DNA from: Crenalkalicoccus roseus
GTDB lineage: Bacteria > Pseudomonadota > Alphaproteobacteria > Acetobacterales > Acetobacteraceae
Length of the DNA stretch: 64,000 nucleotides
Reading direction: 5' to 3'
Assembly: GCF_004761865.1 (NCBI RefSeq)
Contig: NZ_SJDM01000005.1
Coordinates: 1 to 64,000, forward strand
Part shown: in pieces, positions 59,744 through 64,000 of the stretch
How positions within the stretch are numbered: position 1 is the stretch's first letter
Layout: each line of letters opens with the position of its first letter
Made by a program: the position numbers and the translations under genes
Notes under the pieces: generated by a model
The model's database searches: none
Told to the model about the DNA's origin: nothing
The model's input: the letters and a program-made list of their open reading frames with translations, nothing else

Positions 59744-61459
59744 ATGGGCGAGATCAGGCTGCTGCTCGAGCTGGCGGGAGAGGCGGCGCTGCTGCTGTGG
59801 GGCCTGCACATGGTCCAGAGCGGCGTCCAGCGGGCCTTCGGCAGCCGGCTGCGCCAGGCGCTCGGCATCGCCCTGCAGAGCCGCCCGCGCGCGCTGCTGG
59901 TCGGGCTTGGCGTGACCGCGGCGCTGCAGAGCAGCACGGCGACGGCGCTCATGGTCACCTCCTTCGCCGCCGCCGGCGCGGTGGCGCTGGTGCCGGCGCT
60001 CGCCGCCATGCTCGGCGCCAATCTGGGCACGGCGCTGATCGTGCAGCTCCTCTCCTTCGAGCCGCACGCGCTGGCGCCGGCGCTGGTGCTGGCCGGCGTC
60101 GTCGCCTTCCATCGCGGCAGCCGCAGCCGCACGCGGGATCTCGGGCGCGTCGCCATCGGCCTCGGCCTGATGCTGATCGCGCTCCGCCTCCTCTCCGTCA
60201 CCATGGCGCCGGTCGAGACCTCCCCGACGTTGCGGGCGGTGCTCGCCGCCCTGGCCGACCATCCGCTGCCCAACCTGCTGCTGGCGGCGGGCATCGCCTG
60301 GGCCGCGCATTCCAGCATCGCCGGCGTGCTGTTCGTCGCCTCGCTCGCCGGGGCGGGGGCGGTCGGGCCGCAGGCGGCGCTCGCCATGGTGCTCGGCGCC
60401 AATCTGGGCAGCGCGATCAACCCGCTGCTCGCGGCGGGCGGCGATGCGCGCGACCGGGCGCGGCTGCGCCTGCCGGTCGGCAACCTGCTGAACCGCCTCC
60501 TCGGCGCGCTGCTGGCCCTCGCCCTGCTGCCGCAGGCGGCGGCGCTGCTGCACGCCCTCGACCCCGTGCCGGCGCGGCTGGTGGCGAACGCGCACCTCGC
60601 CTTCAACCTGGCGACCGGCCTGCTGGCCCTGCCGCTGCTGCCCGCCCTGGCCCGCCTGCTGCAGCGCGCCCTGCCCGAGCGCCCGCCGGACGAGGAGGAG
60701 GGACGGCCGCGCTACCTCGACGAGGCGGCGCTGCGCACCCCCGCGGTGGCGCTGGCCAACGCGGCGCGCGAGACGCTGCGCATCGCCGACGCGGTGGAGG
60801 CGATGCTCAAGGGATCCGCCGCGGCCTTCCGCGGCGAGGACCGGGAGGTGGCCAAGGAGGTCTCGCGCACCGACGACGTGGTGGACCGGCTGCATCGCGC
60901 CGTGCACGCCTACCTCGCGCGCATCCCGCGCGAGAGCCTGGGCGACGAGGACGGGCGGCGGCTGCAGGAGATCCAGACCTTTGCGATCGCCATGGAGCAC
61001 GCCGCCGACGTGGTGGAGCGCGACCTGGTGCGCCACGCCGCGAAGCGGCTGCGGCGCGGCCTGGCCCTCGGAGCCGGGGAGATGCGGGAGATCGAGGCGC
61101 TGCACGCCGCGCTGCGGGAGCAGCTCCGCCTCGCCGTGGCCGTGTTCATGCTGGAGGACGCCGAGGCGGCGCGGCGCCTGGTGCGCGGCAAGGAGGCGCT
61201 GCGCGCCGCCGAGCGGGAGGCGGCGCGGCGCCTCGGCGGGTCGGGCGGCGCCACCGCCTCGCTGATGCTCGACACGGTGCGCGACCTCCGCCGGGTCGGC
61301 GCGCACTTCGCCTCCGCCGCGCATCCGCTGCTCGAGCGCCGGGGCGAGCTGCTGCCGAGCCGGCTGGCGGCGGAGGCGGAGCTGATGGAGGCGGAGCGCG
61401 CCCCGGACGGCGAGGAGGCGGCGCGGCCGGCGGTATCGCCAGGCCCACGCGCCCCATAG
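59744..61459 (+). CDS. Na/Pi cotransporter family protein with PhoU-like tail
   Basis: A 571-residue protein. The N-terminal membrane part (about 1-310) contains the inverted-repeat signature twice: AALQSSTATALMVTSF and AAHSSIAGVLFVASL, each followed by a GANLG motif. The C-terminal 230 residues are cytoplasmic helices of the PhoU type (ETLRIADAVEAMLKGS, TFAIAMEHAADVVERDL). NptA/YjbB-like proteins move phosphate with sodium, usually outward in bacteria. No pho regulon genes surround it. The start lies just after GGGAGGGG about a dozen nt upstream. Confidence 0.9.
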   Translation: MGEIRLLLELAGEAALLLWGLHMVQSGVQRAFGSRLRQALGIALQSRPRALLVGLGVTAALQSSTATALMVTSFAAAGAVALVPALAAMLGANLGTALIVQLLSFEPHALAPALVLAGVVAFHRGSRSRTRDLGRVAIGLGLMLIALRLLSVTMAPVETSPTLRAVLAALADHPLPNLLLAAGIAWAAHSSIAGVLFVASLAGAGAVGPQAALAMVLGANLGSAINPLLAAGGDARDRARLRLPVGNLLNRLLGALLALALLPQAAALLHALDPVPARLVANAHLAFNLATGLLALPLLPALARLLQRALPERPPDEEEGRPRYLDEAALRTPAVALANAARETLRIADAVEAMLKGSAAAFRGEDREVAKEVSRTDDVVDRLHRAVHAYLARIPRESLGDEDGRRLQEIQTFAIAMEHAADVVERDLVRHAAKRLRRGLALGAGEMREIEALHAALREQLRLAVAVFMLEDAEAARRLVRGKEALRAAEREAARRLGGSGGATASLMLDTVRDLRRVGAHFASAAHPLLERRGELLPSRLAAEAELMEAERAPDGEEAARPAVSPGPRAP

Positions 61460-61489
61460 GCGGGGCGGTCCCGGCCTCCGCGCTCCGCT

Positions 61490-62440
61490 CTACCCGCCCT
61501 CCGAGAGCGGCGGCACCTCGCCAATCCGCTGGCGCAGCGCCTCCACGTCGCTGCGGCGCGGATGCGCGGTGCCGGCGCTCATCACCGCCGCCGCGCCCGC
61601 CGCCATGCCCCAGGCGAAGGCCTCGTGCGGCGGCTCGCCGCGCGACAGCGCCAGCACCATCGCGGCGAGGAAGCTGTCGCCGGCGCCCACCGCGCCCTGC
61701 ACCGGCACGTCCAGCGCCGGCAGGCGGAGCGTGCCCTCCCGCCCCGCCAGCAGCGCGCCCTCATGGCCGAGCGTCACCGCCACCAGCTCCGCCGCGCCCT
61801 CGCGCGCCAGGGCGAGCGCGGCCTGCCGCTGCTCCTCGGGCGAGGGCAGGGGGCGGCCGATCAGCGCCTCGAACTCGCCCCGGCTCGGCTTGATGAGGGC
61901 GAGGCCGTGGCCGAGCGCCGCCTTCAGCGCCGCGCCCGAGGTGTCGAGCACGAAGCGCCGGCCGCGCTGCGCCGCCGCCCGCGCGGCGCGGGCGTAGAAG
62001 TCGCTCGCCACCCCGCGCGGCAGGCTGCCGCTGGCCACCAGCCAGCCGCCCGCCTCCTCCTCCATCGCGGCGAAGGCGGCGGCGCACTCGCTCTCCCGGA
62101 TCTCCGGACCTTCCGGGACGAAGCGGTATTCCTGCCCCGCCGAAAGGTCGTGCACGGTGTGGCTGATGCGGGTGCGGCCGGCGATGGGGACGGAGCGGCG
62201 CGGCACGCCGCCCTCGTCCAGCAGTTCCTCGAGGAACCGCCCGCTCACGCCCCCGGCCAGGATGATCGCCAGCGTCTCGCCGCCGAGCTCCCGCAGCACC
62301 CGCGAGACGTTCACCCCGCCCCCGCCCGGATCGAAGGTCTCGTCCCGGGTGCGGATCTTGCGCACCGGCCGCACCGCCTCGGCATAGGCGGCGATGTCCA
62401 CGGTGGGGTTCAGCGTCAGGGTGAGGATCCGATCGGCCAT
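61490..62440 (-). CDS. PfkB-family sugar kinase (6-phosphofructokinase II/1-phosphofructokinase-like)
   Basis: A ribokinase-fold kinase of 316 residues. TLTLNPTVDIAAYAEAV at the N-terminus, the substrate-binding FDPGGGGVNVSRVLRELGG, GSLPRGV and the catalytic base in GAVGAGDSFLAAMV identify the PfkB/FruK/LacC group; EQYRFV-type residues (GQEYRFVPEGP) resemble E. coli PfkB more than FruK. It phosphorylates fructose 6-phosphate or a related sugar phosphate. It is a single gene, with no PTS genes nearby, favouring the PfkB role. The upstream 204-bp gap holds a palindrome but no clear promoter. Confidence 0.85.
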   Translation of the reverse strand: MADRILTLTLNPTVDIAAYAEAVRPVRKIRTRDETFDPGGGGVNVSRVLRELGGETLAIILAGGVSGRFLEELLDEGGVPRRSVPIAGRTRISHTVHDLSAGQEYRFVPEGPEIRESECAAAFAAMEEEAGGWLVASGSLPRGVASDFYARAARAAAQRGRRFVLDTSGAALKAALGHGLALIKPSRGEFEALIGRPLPSPEEQRQAALALAREGAAELVAVTLGHEGALLAGREGTLRLPALDVPVQGAVGAGDSFLAAMVLALSRGEPPHEAFAWGMAAGAAAVMSAGTAHPRRSDVEALRQRIGEVPPLSEGG

Positions 62441-62644
62441 CGGCAGGTCCCGGCTGGGGGCATCCCACGCCGGAGCCGGCGCGGAGGATGCGCGAGGGGG
62501 GTCAGAGGGCCGGAACGGCCGGAGGATGCGCAGCGCCTCCGCGCGCCGTTCCGCTCGGCGCGATGCTACAGCGCGATCCGTCCGCGCGGACCACGCTTCC
62601 GCCTTTGTTGAGCGGCCGCCTCGCCGCTCCGGCCCGGCGCCGCC

Positions 62645-63796
62645 TCACTCCGCCGCCAGCGCCCGCCTGGCGACGGCGGCGAGATAGCGGCTTGCGACCG
62701 GCAGGATCGCGTCGTTGAAATCGTAGCAGGGGTTGTGCAGCTCGCGCCCGTCCTCGGCCGGGCCGTTGCCGATCCAGACGAAGCAGCCGGGTACCTCCCG
62801 CAGGAACCAGGCGAAATCCTCCCCCGTCATGGCGGGAGCGAGGTCCCGACGCACTTCCGTCACCTCCGCCGCCGCCGCCGCCGCGAGGTCGCGCTCGGCC
62901 GGGTGGTTGGCGGTGACCGGCACGCCGGGGCGGATCTCCACCGCCGCCTCGAGACCGAAGGCGGCGGCGATGCCCGCGGCGACGCGGCGCATGCCCGCCT
63001 CCAGCGTGGCGCCCGCCGCGTCGCGCAGGAAGCGCATGGTGCCCTTCAGCACCGCCCGCCGCGGCACCTGGTTCTGCGCCTCCCCCGCCTCGGCGATGGT
63101 CACGCTGATCACGCCGGCATCTAGGGGGTCGAGGTTGCGCGCCACGATGCTCTGCAGGGCGACGATGCAGTGCCCGGCGCCGAGCATCGGGTCGCGCGTC
63201 AGGTGCGGCAGGGCGGCATGGCCGGCATGGCCTTCGAAGGCGATCTCGAAGCGCGCCCCGGCGGCCATCACCGGCCCCTCATGCACCGCCACCGTGCCGG
63301 CGGCGAGGCCGGGCCAGTTGTGCCAGCCGAAGATGCGCTCCATCGGGAAGCGCCGGAACAGCCCGTCCTCGATCATGGAGCGGGCACCGCCGCCGCCCTC
63401 CTCCGCCGGCTGGAACACCAGCCGGACGGTGCCGGACCACCCCTCGTCGGCGAGCAGCAGCGCCGCGGCGCCGAGCAGGGCGGCGGTGTGCCCGTCATGG
63501 CCGCAGGCATGCATCACGCCGGGCACCGTGGAGCGGTGCGGCAGGCCGGGATTGGCCTCCTCGATCGGCAGCGCGTCCATGTCGGCGCGCAGCCCGACCG
63601 AGCGGTTGGAGGCGCCACCGCGGCGGATGGTGCCGACCACGCCGTGCCCGCCCACGCCCTCCGTCACCTCCACCCCCATCTCCCGCAGCCGCGCGGCGAC
63701 GAAGGCGGCGGTGGGCGCCTCCTGCAGGGTGAGGGCGGGGTTGGCGTGCAGGTGGCGCCGCCAGCGGGTGAGGGATTCGACAAGGGCGGGATCCAT
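62645..63796 (-). CDS. M20 family amidohydrolase (hippurate hydrolase/IAA-amino acid hydrolase-like)
   Basis: A 383-residue M20D amidohydrolase. LRADMDALPI, the metal motif HACGHDGHTAALLGAA with the bridging Cys, QPAEEGGGGA, and the late AMTGEDFAWFL and NP...DFND residues are all typical. It removes acyl groups from N-acyl amino acids in the cytoplasm. ATG at 63796; a TTG 6 nt upstream is possible, and neither has a strong ribosome site. It is different from the CPG2-like M20 gene at 47535. Specific substrate unknown. Confidence 0.88.
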   Translation of the reverse strand: MDPALVESLTRWRRHLHANPALTLQEAPTAAFVAARLREMGVEVTEGVGGHGVVGTIRRGGASNRSVGLRADMDALPIEEANPGLPHRSTVPGVMHACGHDGHTAALLGAAALLLADEGWSGTVRLVFQPAEEGGGGARSMIEDGLFRRFPMERIFGWHNWPGLAAGTVAVHEGPVMAAGARFEIAFEGHAGHAALPHLTRDPMLGAGHCIVALQSIVARNLDPLDAGVISVTIAEAGEAQNQVPRRAVLKGTMRFLRDAAGATLEAGMRRVAAGIAAAFGLEAAVEIRPGVPVTANHPAERDLAAAAAAEVTEVRRDLAPAMTGEDFAWFLREVPGCFVWIGNGPAEDGRELHNPCYDFNDAILPVASRYLAAVARRALAAE

Positions 63797-63875
63797 GTCC
63801 AAGGTGTAAGGTGGCGGCCGCGGCGTCGCCAGCCCCGCGCGCGGAACCGTTGCCCCCGCCCTGCTTTTCAGGTCC

Positions 63876-64000
63876 GTGACATTGCCTCTCGGTCGCCTCC
63901 GCCTGATCCGCCCCGGCGCGGCCGTGGCGCTCCTCCTGGTCCTGCTGTTCGCGGCCCCGGGCCCGGCGCAGGAGCCGCAGGAGATCCCCTACGTCGTGGA
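63876..64000 (+). CDS. Exported protein, N-terminus only (possibly TamA-like)
   Basis: The first 41 residues of a gene cut by the window end. A GTG start gives VTLPLGRLRLIRPGAAVALLLVLLFAAPGPAQEPQ: basic start, hydrophobic core and a likely signal peptidase site after PAQ (near residue 32). The next residues EIPYVVE resemble the first strand of the N-terminal POTRA of TamA-type Omp85 proteins, but this is too short to be firm. Divergent from the M20 amidohydrolase gene. Confidence 0.5.
   Translation, partial: MTLPLGRLRLIRPGAAVALLLVLLFAAPGPAQEPQEIPYVV

Noticed and set aside
62580-62591. 12-bp palindrome GTCCGCGCGGAC between pfkB-like and M20 genes
   Set aside because: Short GC palindromes are common at this composition; there is no T-run for a terminator and no promoter alignment.

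Overview
The window is a gene-dense, very GC-rich (roughly 70%) bacterial chromosome segment with no rRNA, tRNA, CRISPR array or insertion sequence that I could see. The conserved run rpsB-tsf-pyrH-frr-uppS-cdsA-dxr-rseP-bamA-skp-lpxD-fabZ-lpxA, Bug-type (TctC) binding proteins, an Lrp/dadA pair and RG-tailed cold-shock proteins point to an Alphaproteobacterium, most plausibly Rhodospirillales/Acetobacteraceae (Roseomonas-like). The genus is an inference from gene content and composition.

Layout. (1) 1-10935: a cold-shock gene cut by the window edge, then a catabolic region. It has a minus-strand group (enolase-superfamily dehydratase, 2-hydroxyacid dehydrogenase, FAD amine oxidase), a plus-strand SDR, and a minus-strand operon starting with a ThDP enzyme followed by a complete sugar-type ABC importer (ATPase, binding protein, two permeases). 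Together they look like uptake and oxidation of a sugar acid or polyol. (2) 11096-15934: an AtzG-like small subunit coupled to an amidase, a carboxyltransferase, and a thiolase coupled to cutA. (3) 16037-27875: a polysaccharide/envelope locus. It holds two acyltransferase-3 proteins, an O-antigen ligase/polymerase, a minus-strand six-gene operon (small membrane protein, type I secretion ABC, HlyD-type adaptor, 98-aa unknown protein, GT2, GH5-like hydrolase) and a divergent outer-membrane barrel plus WecG/TagA transferase. (4) 27866-41542: a PRC-barrel gene, then the 13-gene translation, isoprenoid and outer-membrane biogenesis run. (5) 41566-48722: Lrp regulator divergent from dadA, aldo/keto reductase, an orphan OmpR-type regulator, and an FAH-TctC-M20 group. 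(6) 48971-55407: malate synthase G, a CBS-BON protein, and an SSADH-MaoC-glutathione reductase group. (7) 55420-64000: a P1B-5-type ATPase with a hemerythrin-like tail, dienelactone hydrolase, DUF3309 peptide, FkbM methyltransferase, Na/Pi cotransporter, PfkB kinase, M20 amidohydrolase, and the start of an exported protein cut by the window end.

Non-coding signals that stand out: a perfect FNR/FixK-type palindrome (51903-51916) between the CBS-BON gene and the SSADH gene; a structured rpsB leader; mutually exclusive hairpins between tsf and pyrH; a block of strong stem-loops between hlyD and the 98-aa gene; a perfect 8+8 inverted repeat in the divergent polysaccharide/secretion intergenic region; an unusually AT-rich patch upstream of the orphan regulator; and a recurring TA-N3-T promoter-like box 24-29 nt before many start codons. 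The most interesting system is the polysaccharide locus with an embedded type I exporter that has no recognisable cargo.
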